Assembly: GCA_021772875.1 (NCBI GenBank)
Contig: JAJFLD010000106.1
Location: forward strand, 1-16,166
Direction: 5' to 3'
Source of the DNA: Ghiorsea sp.
GTDB taxonomy: Bacteria > Pseudomonadota > Zetaproteobacteria > Mariprofundales > Mariprofundaceae
Length of the DNA stretch: 16,166 nt
Shown: positions 1 through 7,850 of the stretch, in pieces
Layout of the letters: every line of letters starts with the position of its first letter
Position numbering within the stretch: the first letter of the stretch is position 1
Notes under the pieces: model-generated
What the model was told of the DNA's origin: nothing
Database searches by the model: none
What the model saw: only the letters and a program-made list of their open reading frames with translations
Made by a program: the position numbers and the translations under genes

Positions 1-1520
1 TCTTTGCATTGTTTTTCAGTTTTACCACATGAGCCTACTTGCGGCTGGCAATAGGTGCAGCCTGGCACATTGCCATAATCCACGGGATGTGGCGCATCGC
101 CATTAATGGCCTCAACACAAACAATGCCTTCATGGGATGCAACATGCGCAAGTGCTGGGGCACCAACCACATCACCAATGGCATAGATACCTTGATGATC
201 AGTGCGGTAATAATCATCCACTTCAATTTGATTGCGCTCTACTTTCATGGTTGTATTTTCAGCACCAATGGCATCGGTATTACCAAGCACACCTACGGCA
301 ACCAAACAAACATCACCTTCTATGCTTTGTTCTTTATCTTTGATGGAATACGTAACAACTGCAGCCCCATCAACATTTTTAGCTGATGAAACCATTGCAC
401 CTGTAACAATTTTAATACCATTTTTCTTGAACGAACGTGCCACAACTTTAGAAATCTCTTCATCTTCAAGGGGCAGAATTTGTGGTGCCGCTTCAATCAC
501 AGTCACTTCCGAACCCATAGCATTATAAAAATAGGCGAATTCCATACCAATTGCACCAGAACCAATCACCACTAATTTTTTTGGTAAGGTTTTTGGTGCT
601 AAGGCTTGTTTGTAAGTGATAATCACTTCCTCATCAACATCCATGCCTGGGAATGCACGCGCACGCGCACCTGTAGCTACAATCACATGTTTAGCTGTGA
701 CTTGTTTCCGCTCTCCGCTTGGCGATTTCACCATCAATGAATTATCAGCTTCAAAACTTGCAAAACCCTCAATATGCGTAATTTTGTTTTTCTTAAACAA
801 AAATCCAATACCGTTGTTTAATTTCGCTGAAATTTTACGTGAACGGGCAACTGCTTTTTCCAAATCAGGTTTTGTTTCAGATATGCCAAGGCCAAGCTCA
901 TCACCACTGTGTTGAATCACATTGATCAATTCAGCTGTACGCAACAAGGCTTTGGTCGGGATACAACCCCAATTCAAACAAATACCACCCAAATGTGTGG
1001 ATTCAATACATGCAACATTCAAACCCAATTGAGCTGCACGAATGGCTGCGACATAACCACCAGGGCCTGCACCAATCACCACAACATCATATTCACCGTC
1101 TGGATTAAAAACACCTGCTGGTTTCAGCGATAATTCATGTTCGTCGTCAGTGCTTGCAACTGCTTGTGCCGCAGCAATGGTTTTCACCACTTCTTCAGGT
1201 GTGGCCAAGGGTGCTGCAGCTTCTGCAACGGGCACATTATCGGTTAAATTTTCTGGTGTATAATCAGCAGCAACATCTTCGTCATCTTCGGCAATCACAG
1301 CAATAGCTGTACCCACAGGTACTAAAGCACCTTCTGGCGTAACAATTTTATGAAGTATACCTTCATCAATGACTTCCACTTCCATGGTGGCTTTGTCGGT
1401 TTCAATTTCAACCAACACATCACCTGAAACAAGTTCGTCACCTTCTTTTTTTAACCAGCGGGCAATTTTTCCTTCCGTCATGGTTGGTGATAACTGGGTC
1501 ATAAATACATCAATTGGCAT
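1..1520 (-). CDS. lpdA: Dihydrolipoyl dehydrogenase (E3) with N-terminal lipoyl domain, 3' end cut by window
   Basis: E3 of the pyruvate dehydrogenase complex: a cytoplasmic FAD flavoenzyme that reoxidises E2 dihydrolipoamide and reduces NAD+. Visible: 506 codons. Residues 1-80 form a biotinyl/lipoyl domain with the lipoylated lysine in ETDKATME (K43). An Ala/Pro/Glu-rich linker follows. The FAD-binding GAGPGG motif is near 150-155, the redox pair in GGICLNWGCIPTK is C181/C186, and a second Rossmann motif (IGSGAIGME) lies in the NAD domain. The C-terminal dimer interface with its catalytic His-Glu pair lies beyond base 1. The ATG at 1520 is preceded by GAGGTGA at good spacing. It is the last visible gene of pdhABC-lpdA, 106 bases after pdhC. 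Oddity: its first 59 residues differ from those of E2 at only four positions. The identity as a lipoyl-fused E3 is secure. Confidence 0.96.
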   Translation of the reverse strand, partial: MPIDVFMTQLSPTMTEGKIARWLKKEGDELVSGDVLVEIETDKATMEVEVIDEGILHKIVTPEGALVPVGTAIAVIAEDDEDVAADYTPENLTDNVPVAEAAAPLATPEEVVKTIAAAQAVASTDDEHELSLKPAGVFNPDGEYDVVVIGAGPGGYVAAIRAAQLGLNVACIESTHLGGICLNWGCIPTKALLRTAELINVIQHSGDELGLGISETKPDLEKAVARSRKISAKLNNGIGFLFKKNKITHIEGFASFEADNSLMVKSPSGERKQVTAKHVIVATGARARAFPGMDVDEEVIITYKQALAPKTLPKKLVVIGSGAIGMEFAYFYNAMGSEVTVIEAAPQILPLEDEEISKVVARSFKKNGIKIVTGAMVSSAKNVDGAAVVTYSIKDKEQSIEGDVCLVAVGVLGNTDAIGAENTTMKVERNQIEVDDYYRTDHQGIYAIGDVVGAPALAHVASHEGIVCVEAINGDAPHPVDYGNVPGCTYCQPQVGSCGKTEKQCK

Positions 1521-1548
1521 GGTTCACCTCATTCAATGGGTTAATCAC
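1357..1548 (-). repeat. Direct repeat copy 1: lipoyl-domain start of lpdA plus its leader
   Basis: This segment aligns without gaps to 2768-2959 (offset 1411). Bases 1357-1412 are identical to 2768-2823, 56 bases in a row. The similarity continues through the start codon and the ribosome binding site into about 28 bases of non-coding leader (about 24 of 28 match). This points to duplication or gene conversion of a lipoyl module together with its translation start. Confidence 0.85.
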
Positions 1549-1612
1549 GAAGCATGGGCAGCACAAACAATAATGTTAATATCACTTTGTGCTTTCATAG
1601 TCTTTGTGGTAA
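1541..1612. repeat. Imperfect palindromic intergenic element upstream of lpdA
   Basis: It fills most of the 106-base gap between pdhC and lpdA. Inner arms GCACAAA (1561-1567) and TTTGTGC (1586-1592) pair perfectly. Outer arms TTAATCACGAAG (1541-1552) and CTTTGTGGTAA (1602-1612) pair imperfectly. Its arms resemble those of the element at 2955-3022, so the two look like members of one repeat family. In the polycistronic transcript it would form a hairpin just before the lpdA ribosome binding site. Confidence 0.6.
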
Positions 1613-1626
1613 ATAATTGTCTACTT

Positions 1627-2931
1627 TTAAATCAATACGCTTGCAGGGCACTCAATATGTTTCTTGAGCGCATTCAAATATTCAGCACCCACTGCGCCAT
1701 CAACGACGCGATGGTCACATGATAGCGTAAGGGTCATCATCTTTTTCACAACAGCGCTACCATTTTCAGCAACAACACGCTCTTCGGTGCCACCCACTGC
1801 CAAAATAGCACCTTCTGGTGGGTTCACAATCGCTTGGAATTGTTTGATGCCATACATGCCTAGGTTTGAAATAGAGAATGTGCCACCTGTATATTCAACA
1901 GGTTGCAACAAACCTTTGCGTGCTTTCCCCGCCAGCTCTTTGATCTCATTTGAAATATCAACAAGTCCCTTTTGCTCTGCAAAACGAACAACAGGTGTAA
2001 TCAAACCGCCTTCGATAGCCACAGCAATTGAGATGTGGGCATGTTTGTGTTGTAAGGTGTGTGTATCCGTCCAAGATGCATTTGCCGCAGGCACATCTAC
2101 CAAAGCTTTAGCAACTGCTTTGACAATAAAATCATTCACGCTTAATTTAAATGCACCATCTGCAGAAACATTCAATTGCGCACGCAAATCCATCAATCTA
2201 TCCATGCACACATCTAAGCTTAAATAGAAATGGGGCACTTGTTGTTTGGATTCAGTCAAGCGACGCGAAATAGCTTTGCGCATCATGCTGTTTTCAATCG
2301 CCTCATACTCATCTGTATGGTATGGCATAGGACCCGTTGGCAAGGGGCGAAGTACAGTTGGCGCAACAGTTTGAGCCACGCCTAAATTAATGCCGCGTTT
2401 GGCAGCGTTTTCAATATCAGCTCGCACAATACGACCATGTGGGCCTGTGCCTTGAATAGCAGCAATATTAATGCCTTTTTGTTTGGCTAAACGGCGCGCC
2501 AAAGGCGAAGCTTTGATGCGTTTATCGTGTGCTGCTGCTGCAACTGCCGCCAAATCAATTTGCGGCACTTCAGCAGGTGATGGCACGGGGCTAGGTGTTG
2601 GCTCAGCCTCAACAGCGGACGGGGTGCCATGTCCTTCAATCACAACGGTATCACCCGTATGTTCTGGTTTGTAATCTGCAGGTACTTCTTCATCCTCTTC
2701 GGCAATCACACCAATGGGTTCACCTACAGTAACTAAAGCACCTTCAGCAGCAATAATCTTATGCAAAATACCTTCATCAATGACTTCCACTTCCATGGTG
2801 GCTTTGTCGGTTTCAATTTCAACAAGCACTTCGCCAGAACTTAACGTGTCGCCTTCTTTTTTCAGCCAACGCGCAATTTTACCTTCTGTCATGGTAGGCG
2901 ATAATTGGGTCATAAATATATCAATTGGCAT
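1627..2931 (-). CDS. pdhC: Pyruvate dehydrogenase E2, dihydrolipoamide acetyltransferase
   Basis: Core E2 of the pyruvate dehydrogenase complex (434 aa, cytoplasmic). It accepts the acetyl group from E1 on its lipoyl arm and passes it to CoA. Domains in order: one lipoyl domain (1-80, K43 in ETDKATME), a Pro/Ala-rich linker with PTPSPVPSPA near 111-120, a peripheral-subunit binding domain (about 138-175, KASPLARRLAK and GTGPHGRIVRADI), a second linker, and the catalytic acetyltransferase domain ending with SCDHRVVDG (H407, D411). A single lipoyl domain and this length fit E2s paired with heterodimeric E1. The 2-oxoglutarate or branched-chain E2 is less likely given the adjacent pyruvate-type E1 genes. 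The ATG at 2931 follows GAGGTAA at good spacing. It lies 113 bases after pdhB, across a palindromic element. Confidence 0.95.
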   Translation of the reverse strand: MPIDIFMTQLSPTMTEGKIARWLKKEGDTLSSGEVLVEIETDKATMEVEVIDEGILHKIIAAEGALVTVGEPIGVIAEEDEEVPADYKPEHTGDTVVIEGHGTPSAVEAEPTPSPVPSPAEVPQIDLAAVAAAAHDKRIKASPLARRLAKQKGINIAAIQGTGPHGRIVRADIENAAKRGINLGVAQTVAPTVLRPLPTGPMPYHTDEYEAIENSMMRKAISRRLTESKQQVPHFYLSLDVCMDRLMDLRAQLNVSADGAFKLSVNDFIVKAVAKALVDVPAANASWTDTHTLQHKHAHISIAVAIEGGLITPVVRFAEQKGLVDISNEIKELAGKARKGLLQPVEYTGGTFSISNLGMYGIKQFQAIVNPPEGAILAVGGTEERVVAENGSAVVKKMMTLTLSCDHRVVDGAVGAEYLNALKKHIECPASVLI

Positions 2932-2959
2932 GGTTTACCTCATAAAATGGGTTAACCAC
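2768..2959 (-). repeat. Direct repeat copy 2: lipoyl-domain start of pdhC plus its leader
   Basis: Partner of 1357-1548, aligned without gaps, with a 56-base perfect block (2768-2823). Both copies place the same GAGGT(G/A)AACC ribosome binding region before an ATG that opens with MPID(I/V)FMTQL. The encoded first 59 residues match at 55 positions. Recent duplication or ongoing gene conversion would explain it. Confidence 0.85.
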
Positions 2960-3022
2960 CAAGGCGCAAAGATATAAAGAAATAACGAATGCCATAACTT
3001 TGTGTCCCCGTGCCTTGGTGGT
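2955..3022. repeat. Palindromic intergenic element upstream of pdhC
   Basis: Perfect 11-bp arms ACCACCAAGGC (2955-2965) and GCCTTGGTGGT (3012-3022) flank a second pairing CAAAG (2967-2971) with CTTTG (2998-3002). It occupies most of the pdhB-pdhC gap and would form a long hairpin in the transcript about 24 bases upstream of the pdhC start. There is no T-run after the 3' arm in the direction of transcription, so it is not a simple intrinsic terminator. It looks like a REP-type dispersed element. Confidence 0.75.
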
Positions 3023-3044
3023 AAAAATACTTAAAAATTTATTA

Positions 3045-4025
3045 TCAAGCACGGTTACAAGTAACACGTGCTGCTTCAACAATCTCTGCCACACTTGGCA
3101 AGGCATAACGTTCAAGGTTGGCGGCATATGGCATAGGCACATCTTTACCCGTTACTCGCGCAACAGGCGCATCCAAATCATCGAATGCCTTTTCCATGAT
3201 ACGTGCAGAAATTTCTGCCCCAATACCAGCAAAACGCCAGCCTTCTTCAATGACTACCGCACGGTTGGTTTTGGCAACTGATGCAAGGATTGTTGCTTCA
3301 TCCAAGGGGCGAATCGTACGCGGATCCACAACTTCGGCATCAATGCCCATTTTTGCCAACTCTTCAGCCGCCATCAAGGCATAACCCGTCATACGCGAAT
3401 GCGCTATTAAGGTGATGTCCTTACCCGCACGTTTGATTTCAGCTTTCCCCAAAGGAATAATGTATTCGCCTTCAGGTACTTCGCCGATATCACCATAATT
3501 GATTTCATTTTCAATGAAAATCACCGTATCGTTATCACGAATGGCTGCCGCCAACAAACCTTTGGCATCAGCTGGATTAGAAGGCATGACCACTTTCAAA
3601 CCAGGTATATTGGCATACCAATTTTCAAAAGCCTGTGAATGCTGAGAGCTTACACGTGCCGCAGCACCACCAGCCCCTCGGAAAACCATAGGACAGCTGT
3701 ATTGTCCACCCGTCATATATTTCATTTTTGCCGCAGCATTAACGATTTGGTCTGCTGCCAAAATAGCAAAGTTCCAAGTCATAAACTCAATAATTGGGCG
3801 CAATCCAGCCATGGCAGCACCCACACCAAGCCCTGCAAACCCAAGCTCTGTAATGGGTGTATCAATCACACGTGTTGGCCCAAATTTATCCAACATGCCT
3901 TGCGACACTTTATAAGCGCCATTGTACTGTGCGACTTCTTCACCCATCAAAAACACGCTTTCATCGCGTTCCATCTCTAGGCACATCGCTTGATTCAATG
4001 CCTCACGGTATGTAATTTTAGCCAT
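3045..4025 (-). CDS. pdhB: Pyruvate dehydrogenase E1 component, beta subunit
   Basis: Beta half of the alpha2beta2 thiamin-diphosphate-dependent pyruvate dehydrogenase E1 (326 aa, cytoplasmic). The family signature is intact: an N-terminal pyrimidine-binding domain opening MAKITYREALNQAM and VFLMGEEVAQYNGAYKVSQG, a central TPITELGFAGLGVGAAM stretch with the RPIIEFMTWNFA segment, and a C-terminal transketolase-like domain with RTIRPLD and IEEGWRFAGIGAEI that contacts E2. Length is normal for the family. The start lies 2 bases after the pdhA stop codon, so translation is probably coupled. Branched-chain or acetoin dehydrogenase beta subunits share this fold, but the E2/E3 context supports pyruvate. 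Confidence 0.95.
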   Translation of the reverse strand: MAKITYREALNQAMCLEMERDESVFLMGEEVAQYNGAYKVSQGMLDKFGPTRVIDTPITELGFAGLGVGAAMAGLRPIIEFMTWNFAILAADQIVNAAAKMKYMTGGQYSCPMVFRGAGGAAARVSSQHSQAFENWYANIPGLKVVMPSNPADAKGLLAAAIRDNDTVIFIENEINYGDIGEVPEGEYIIPLGKAEIKRAGKDITLIAHSRMTGYALMAAEELAKMGIDAEVVDPRTIRPLDEATILASVAKTNRAVVIEEGWRFAGIGAEISARIMEKAFDDLDAPVARVTGKDVPMPYAANLERYALPSVAEIVEAARVTCNRA

Positions 4026-4027
4026 GA

Positions 4028-5083
4028 TTAACCCACCTGCCTTGGATAAGGGTATGCATTTGGAATATCATCAGTAAGCACATCATCCCACATCACTGAA
4101 AGGTCAGGCTCAGGTTGTGCTTCTGCCGCCTTCACTACTGCAACCACTTCTTTTTTAATATCTTTGTCTTTTTGTTTAAAGTCTTCTTCTGTTGCAAGGC
4201 CTGCATTAACCATTTGCAATTGTAAGCGCGCGATAGGGTCGCGGCCTGTGCGCCATTCATCGACTTCATCACGGGTGCGGTATGTCGCAGGATCCGACAT
4301 CGAATGCCCACGATAACGGTAAGTCATCATCTCAACAATAATAGGGCCTTGTCCAGAGCGTGCATGTTCAATGGCTTCAGCCATTTTACGTTCGACTTCC
4401 AACACATCCATGCCATCCACTTGAATACCTGGCACTTTAAAAGAAATGCCACGTTTATAAAGATGGGTTTCAGCCGAAGCACGGCTAAGTGAAGTACCCA
4501 TGGCGTATTGGTTGTTTTCAATGACAAAGACAACAGGCAATTTCCAAAGCGAAGCCATATTAAATGATTCGTAAACAGCACCCTGATTCACACCACCATC
4601 ACCCATAATAGTGATGGAAACACGTTTATCATTGCGATATTGGCTGGCAAAAGCGAAACCAATACCAATCGGCACCTGCTCACCCACAATACCATTACCA
4701 CCAGCAAAGTTTTTAGTGACATCAAACATGTGCATTGAGCCACCTTTACCACCAACAATGCCGCCAGCACGCCCAAGCAACTCCGCCATCACTGCGGTTG
4801 CATCAGAGCCACGCGCTAAAATATGGCCATGGTCACGGTAGCTGGTCATCATATAATCTGTTGGTTCAGAAGCCTCTTCCATACCAACACAAACTGCTTC
4901 TTGGCCATTACACAAATGACAAAAGCCACCGATTTTCTTCAAGCCATACATTTGGCCAGCCTTTTCTTCAAAGCGGCGGATAAAAAGCATCATATCATGC
5001 ATAGCATGCAAACGCTCCGCGCTATAAAAGCGACCTTCTTGTGTAATGCCAGCTTCTATTTTTTTCTGATTTTTGGTTGTCAT
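4028..5083 (-). CDS. pdhA: Pyruvate dehydrogenase E1 component, alpha subunit
   Basis: Alpha half of the heterodimeric pyruvate dehydrogenase E1 (351 aa). It binds thiamin diphosphate and decarboxylates pyruvate. Visible motifs: SYRDHGH (81-87), GGKGGSMH (111-118), the thiamin-diphosphate motif starting GDGGVNQG (161-168) and ending in ENN (189-191), and the loop TYRYRGHSMSDP (254-265) that corresponds to the phosphorylated loop of mitochondrial enzymes. Length is typical. The ATG at 5083 follows GGGGA about six bases upstream. First gene of pdhABC-lpdA, separated by 87 bases from the upstream methyltransferase, so it may have its own promoter. No PdhR-like operator was recognised. Confidence 0.95.
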   Translation of the reverse strand: MTTKNQKKIEAGITQEGRFYSAERLHAMHDMMLFIRRFEEKAGQMYGLKKIGGFCHLCNGQEAVCVGMEEASEPTDYMMTSYRDHGHILARGSDATAVMAELLGRAGGIVGGKGGSMHMFDVTKNFAGGNGIVGEQVPIGIGFAFASQYRNDKRVSITIMGDGGVNQGAVYESFNMASLWKLPVVFVIENNQYAMGTSLSRASAETHLYKRGISFKVPGIQVDGMDVLEVERKMAEAIEHARSGQGPIIVEMMTYRYRGHSMSDPATYRTRDEVDEWRTGRDPIARLQLQMVNAGLATEEDFKQKDKDIKKEVVAVVKAAEAQPEPDLSVMWDDVLTDDIPNAYPYPRQVG

Positions 5084-5113
5084 AACATCCCCAATCTTTT
5101 TGCTAGGCCACGA

Positions 5114-5141
5114 ACTATGCCCGACTCCAATACCTTCGCAA
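5114..5141 (-). promoter_or_regulatory. Weak candidate promoter for pdhABC-lpdA
   Basis: In the 87-base gap before pdhA, the minus strand carries TTGCGA (5141-5136) and CATAGT (5119-5114) 16 bases apart, each matching the sigma-70 consensus at four of six positions. The position, about 30 bases before the start codon, is plausible. No operator or terminator hairpin is evident in the gap. The match is weak and readthrough from the upstream operon is equally possible. Confidence 0.22.
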
Positions 5142-5170
5142 CCATAAAAGCCCCGACAGCAGAAAATAGC

Positions 5171-5776
5171 TTAGTTATTTTTTCTCATATAAATGGTGAA
5201 ATCATTTGTCAAATAGCCTGTTATGAGCTGAACGTTCGAAGTTATTTTTTTGCAAAACTCAAATGTTTCATCTGCATCAAAGCTCTGCAAATCATAGGCT
5301 TTCACCACCGCTGCGTTTAACAAGTTAAAGGCAATGCCTTTGCTTGAAATATCGAACATTTCGACAATGCATTTTTTCGCGTATTTCCCTTTATCATGAT
5401 AGGGCTCATTGAGGGCGCCCGAGAGCAAAACCCAATCAAAAGTCTTGGCCTTAAAGCCACAGTCGCTAAGTTCGCCAACGTATAAACACACATCAGGATT
5501 CTTTTCTTTTGCAACTTCAATCAAATGGGGAGAAATATCGATACCCGTATACAACACATCTAAGCCTTGCTGTGTAAACCAGCTTTTTAAATCTGCAAAA
5601 CCACAACCCACATCCAAAATAGTGTCTCCTGCTGAGACGCCAATCTCGGCCAATACCTCAAAACGTATTTCTTGAATCTCGCGACTGCTCCAATACAGCG
5701 CATGAGGGTGATAACCAAATCGTTTTAAACTATTGCTGTGCCTATCAATAATACGTTTGCGTTGTCTTTTATTCAC
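5171..5776 (-). CDS. Class I SAM-dependent methyltransferase, substrate unknown
   Basis: A 201-residue Rossmann-fold methyltransferase. Motif I is ILDVGCGFADL (53-63), followed by the acidic motif II in YTGIDISPHLIE (77-88), a motif III-like segment near VGELSD (100-105) and FDWVLLSGALNE (113-124). The N-terminus is basic (MNKRQRKRII) and there is no signal peptide. The substrate cannot be read from the sequence. It may act on a small molecule, protein or RNA; distant similarity to UbiE/Tam-type enzymes is limited to the fold. It probably starts with GTG at 5776, because no ATG occurs before residue 140. This start overlaps the TGA of the upstream transpeptidase in a GTGA junction, implying translational coupling. 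Last gene of the six-gene cluster. Confidence 0.8.
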   Translation of the reverse strand: MNKRQRKRIIDRHSNSLKRFGYHPHALYWSSREIQEIRFEVLAEIGVSAGDTILDVGCGFADLKSWFTQQGLDVLYTGIDISPHLIEVAKEKNPDVCLYVGELSDCGFKAKTFDWVLLSGALNEPYHDKGKYAKKCIVEMFDISSKGIAFNLLNAAVVKAYDLQSFDADETFEFCKKITSNVQLITGYLTNDFTIYMRKNN

Positions 5777-6237
5777 GCCTTAATTAGCACTGATTCCATC
5801 TCAGCAACATGCGCAAACAAATCCAAGACATCATCATTTCTCATGCGAATGCAGCCATGAGACACAGGTTGACCAATCAAATCTTCTTCGTTTGTACCAT
5901 GGATATAAATATAACGCCTGCCCGTATCAACGTGTCCGCGTTTATTCAGCCCCGTCTGCATACCTTCAAGCCATAGAATACGACTCAATATCCAATCGTG
6001 GCGTTGATGTTTGATGGCTTCATTAAATATAGCTATAGGTTTTCTCGCGACAAAGGCAGTCAACCTTGGCACCGCAGCACCAATTTTGGCACGAACACGA
6101 TGTTTTCCCAAAGGTGTTTGCAAACTACCCTCTTGATTGCCTACGCCTTTGAGTGCCGTAGAAATTGGGTAACTACAAACCACACCTGTACGTCTGCGAT
6201 GATACAGTTTCTGCTCTGAAACAATCACCTTAATCAT
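5773..6237 (-). CDS. L,D-transpeptidase (YkuD/ErfK family) without visible signal peptide
   Basis: A 154-residue YkuD-domain protein. The catalytic motif is complete: YIHGTNEE with H113, then a Gly and SHGCIRMRN with S126, H127, catalytic C129 and R131. Family members form 3-3 crosslinks in peptidoglycan or attach proteins to it, working in the periplasm. The N-terminus (MIKVIVSEQKLYHRRRTG) carries no hydrophobic export segment, which is unusual for that site of action. It may be exported by another route, or be one of the short YkuD proteins of unknown localisation. The ATG at 6237 overlaps the end of hda by 8 bases, and its stop overlaps the methyltransferase start. Assignment to the family is firm, biological substrate is inferred. 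Confidence 0.88.
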   Translation of the reverse strand: MIKVIVSEQKLYHRRRTGVVCSYPISTALKGVGNQEGSLQTPLGKHRVRAKIGAAVPRLTAFVARKPIAIFNEAIKHQRHDWILSRILWLEGMQTGLNKRGHVDTGRRYIYIHGTNEEDLIGQPVSHGCIRMRNDDVLDLFAHVAEMESVLIKA

Positions 6238-6919
6238 GAATACCCAAAACCTTTAGCGCTAAAGTTGCATTCATTTTCACTCTATGCTTACGTGAATAAA
6301 CATCTAATTTTTCAATGGCTTGTAACAAATCAGACAACACTCTAGGTATATGCTGCAATAACGTTGGCAATACTGTTTCTTTCATGTCCCATTGCATTGT
6401 TTGCAATACCGATTCCAATACAGACTTTAAATCTTCGTCGCTAAGCGGGGTATGCATATTCACTTGTTCCATCATCAGCAAACGGCTACTCAATTCAGGG
6501 GGGGACATGTCTTTTGCTTCACACCGCCAACAAATCAACAACGCTTTATTCATATCTTTGGCGCGTTCAATCAAATGAAATACCGCATAAGCAAGTGCCG
6601 GTGGCAATGCTCCTGCTGGCAAATCCAATAACCAATAAGCATGAAATTCACAGGCCTTTAACCAATGCTTTAATTGTTGCACTGAAGACTTTGCCACCAG
6701 ACGGCTCTCTAAAATAGCAACTTGAGGGTGCGCCTCAAACACAGCCTGCACAAGATGGCTTTTACCAGCCACTTCATCCGAAGAAAGCCATAAGCCACCC
6801 CCTTTGACCAACCATAATGCCAAACGGCTACTGGCTTCTTCCACAGCAGCATGTCGCACCCAACTACCGTAATGTTTTTGGCTAGGTAAGGGCAATAGTA
6901 ATGTTTGTTGTTCGCTCAA
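6230..6919 (-). CDS. hda: DnaA-homologous regulator Hda, degenerate ATPase motifs
   Basis: A 229-residue protein with the DnaA/Hda AAA+ layout. Hda works with the DNA-bound sliding clamp to stimulate ATP hydrolysis by DnaA and so prevents re-initiation of replication. Visible: an N-terminal QQTLLLPLPS segment that could be the clamp-binding peptide, a Walker A-like SDEVAGKSHLV, a Walker B position reading YWLLDLPAG, a sensor 1-like LLICWR, a box VII-like ELSSRLL, and a C-terminal helix with LSDLLQAIEKLD. Walker A lacks its first Gly, and Walker B lacks the second acidic residue, so nucleotide handling may differ from the enterobacterial protein. It likely starts at TTG 6919, 10 bases after the DUF2066 stop. 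Linkage to DUF2066 matches the arrangement in many gammaproteobacteria and supports the call. Confidence 0.8.
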   Translation of the reverse strand: MSEQQTLLLPLPSQKHYGSWVRHAAVEEASSRLALWLVKGGGLWLSSDEVAGKSHLVQAVFEAHPQVAILESRLVAKSSVQQLKHWLKACEFHAYWLLDLPAGALPPALAYAVFHLIERAKDMNKALLICWRCEAKDMSPPELSSRLLMMEQVNMHTPLSDEDLKSVLESVLQTMQWDMKETVLPTLLQHIPRVLSDLLQAIEKLDVYSRKHRVKMNATLALKVLGIHD

Positions 6920-6929
6920 AGCAGCAGAC

Positions 6930-7850
6930 CTACTGTATAAACCACTGCGCCAGGCTGTCGTCCATTTCTTTTGTCGCCGTTAGGCCGTAAGCAGCAAACC
7001 ACGATGCAATCCAAGTATCATCGCCATCTCGCAGCGTCAAACGGTATTGTCGACGTGCCTTTTGCAGCAACACAGGCACAAGACTTACAACCTTTGGTTG
7101 ATGCTGCAAAGCTTGCTCAAGCATCACCTGACTGGCCAGTGAAGCCTCCGATTCAATCGTAATAAGAATCTCACTGGACTCCTCTTTGAATTGTAATGTA
7201 CCCAAACTATACGCATCTCGCACTTCTCGGAGAATAGAATCCAGCCATGCTTGTAATTGATAACTTAAATAACCATCAACCACTTGATTGGTAGTGCTTA
7301 AAATATTTGCAGGAAAAGCACCTTGCACGTCAACATGAACCAACGCCTGACCATACTCATCAATGGCCGGGGCAAAAATCAACTGCAATTTTTTACCTCT
7401 AGGCCCGAGCTCAAATCCCAAATCATCAGCGATGCCATAACTATAATTCATCAAATCTAACGCTGTATTTTTATCTGCCCCTGGGAATCCAAGCACAAAT
7501 ATGCTTAAATTCCAATTGGGTCGCACAGGGATCATCGCAATACCATAAGCTCTTAAATAGGCCTTGACTTGAACAGGGTTAAATACCAAATACACACCAT
7601 GTTTAACTGGCTTAAATTGTAACACCAAAGAACGCCGTCCTTCTAAAGCGCTCGCTTTCTCCAAATCCACAGTCGGCACAACACGTTTCCATAATATAGG
7701 CAAGGCCAGTGTCATCGCATCCTTAACATCAAGACTTGCCATATTTTCTTCTTGTTGAAGATGAATTTGGAACCGTGCATCCACAACTTCTGCGTGTATG
7801 ATGAGAGGAAACAAGAATAGCAACCCAAACAAACAAGATTTTAAAACCAT
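6930..7850 (-). CDS. DUF2066 family protein, exported
   Basis: A 306-residue protein of the DUF2066 family, function unknown. The N-terminus is a clear signal peptide: MVLKS, a hydrophobic core LFGLLFLFPLII, then HA and a probable cleavage before EVVDARF (after residue 20). The mature part is soluble, with no further membrane segment and no catalytic motif that I recognise. Near residues 40-65 it has the DAMTLALPILWKRVVP pattern typical of the family. Family members commonly sit beside hda in gammaproteobacteria, as here. Its ATG shares one base with the sspB stop (TAATG), indicating translational coupling. A periplasmic location is inferred from the signal peptide. Confidence 0.82.
   Translation of the reverse strand: MVLKSCLFGLLFLFPLIIHAEVVDARFQIHLQQEENMASLDVKDAMTLALPILWKRVVPTVDLEKASALEGRRSLVLQFKPVKHGVYLVFNPVQVKAYLRAYGIAMIPVRPNWNLSIFVLGFPGADKNTALDLMNYSYGIADDLGFELGPRGKKLQLIFAPAIDEYGQALVHVDVQGAFPANILSTTNQVVDGYLSYQLQAWLDSILREVRDAYSLGTLQFKEESSEILITIESEASLASQVMLEQALQHQPKVVSLVPVLLQKARRQYRLTLRDGDDTWIASWFAAYGLTATKEMDDSLAQWFIQ

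Noticed and set aside
39..915. Three plus-strand frames at the left edge
   Set aside because: They lie opposite the FAD/NAD domains of lpdA, whose motifs are intact on the minus strand.
1664..2227. Plus-strand open frame of 187 codons opposite pdhC
   Set aside because: It is antisense to the catalytic domain of pdhC with all E2 motifs intact, and its protein shows no family pattern.
4823..5320. Plus-strand open frame of 165 codons across the pdhA-methyltransferase junction
   Set aside because: It runs antisense through two well supported genes and the translation (many His, Phe, Cys) has no recognisable features.
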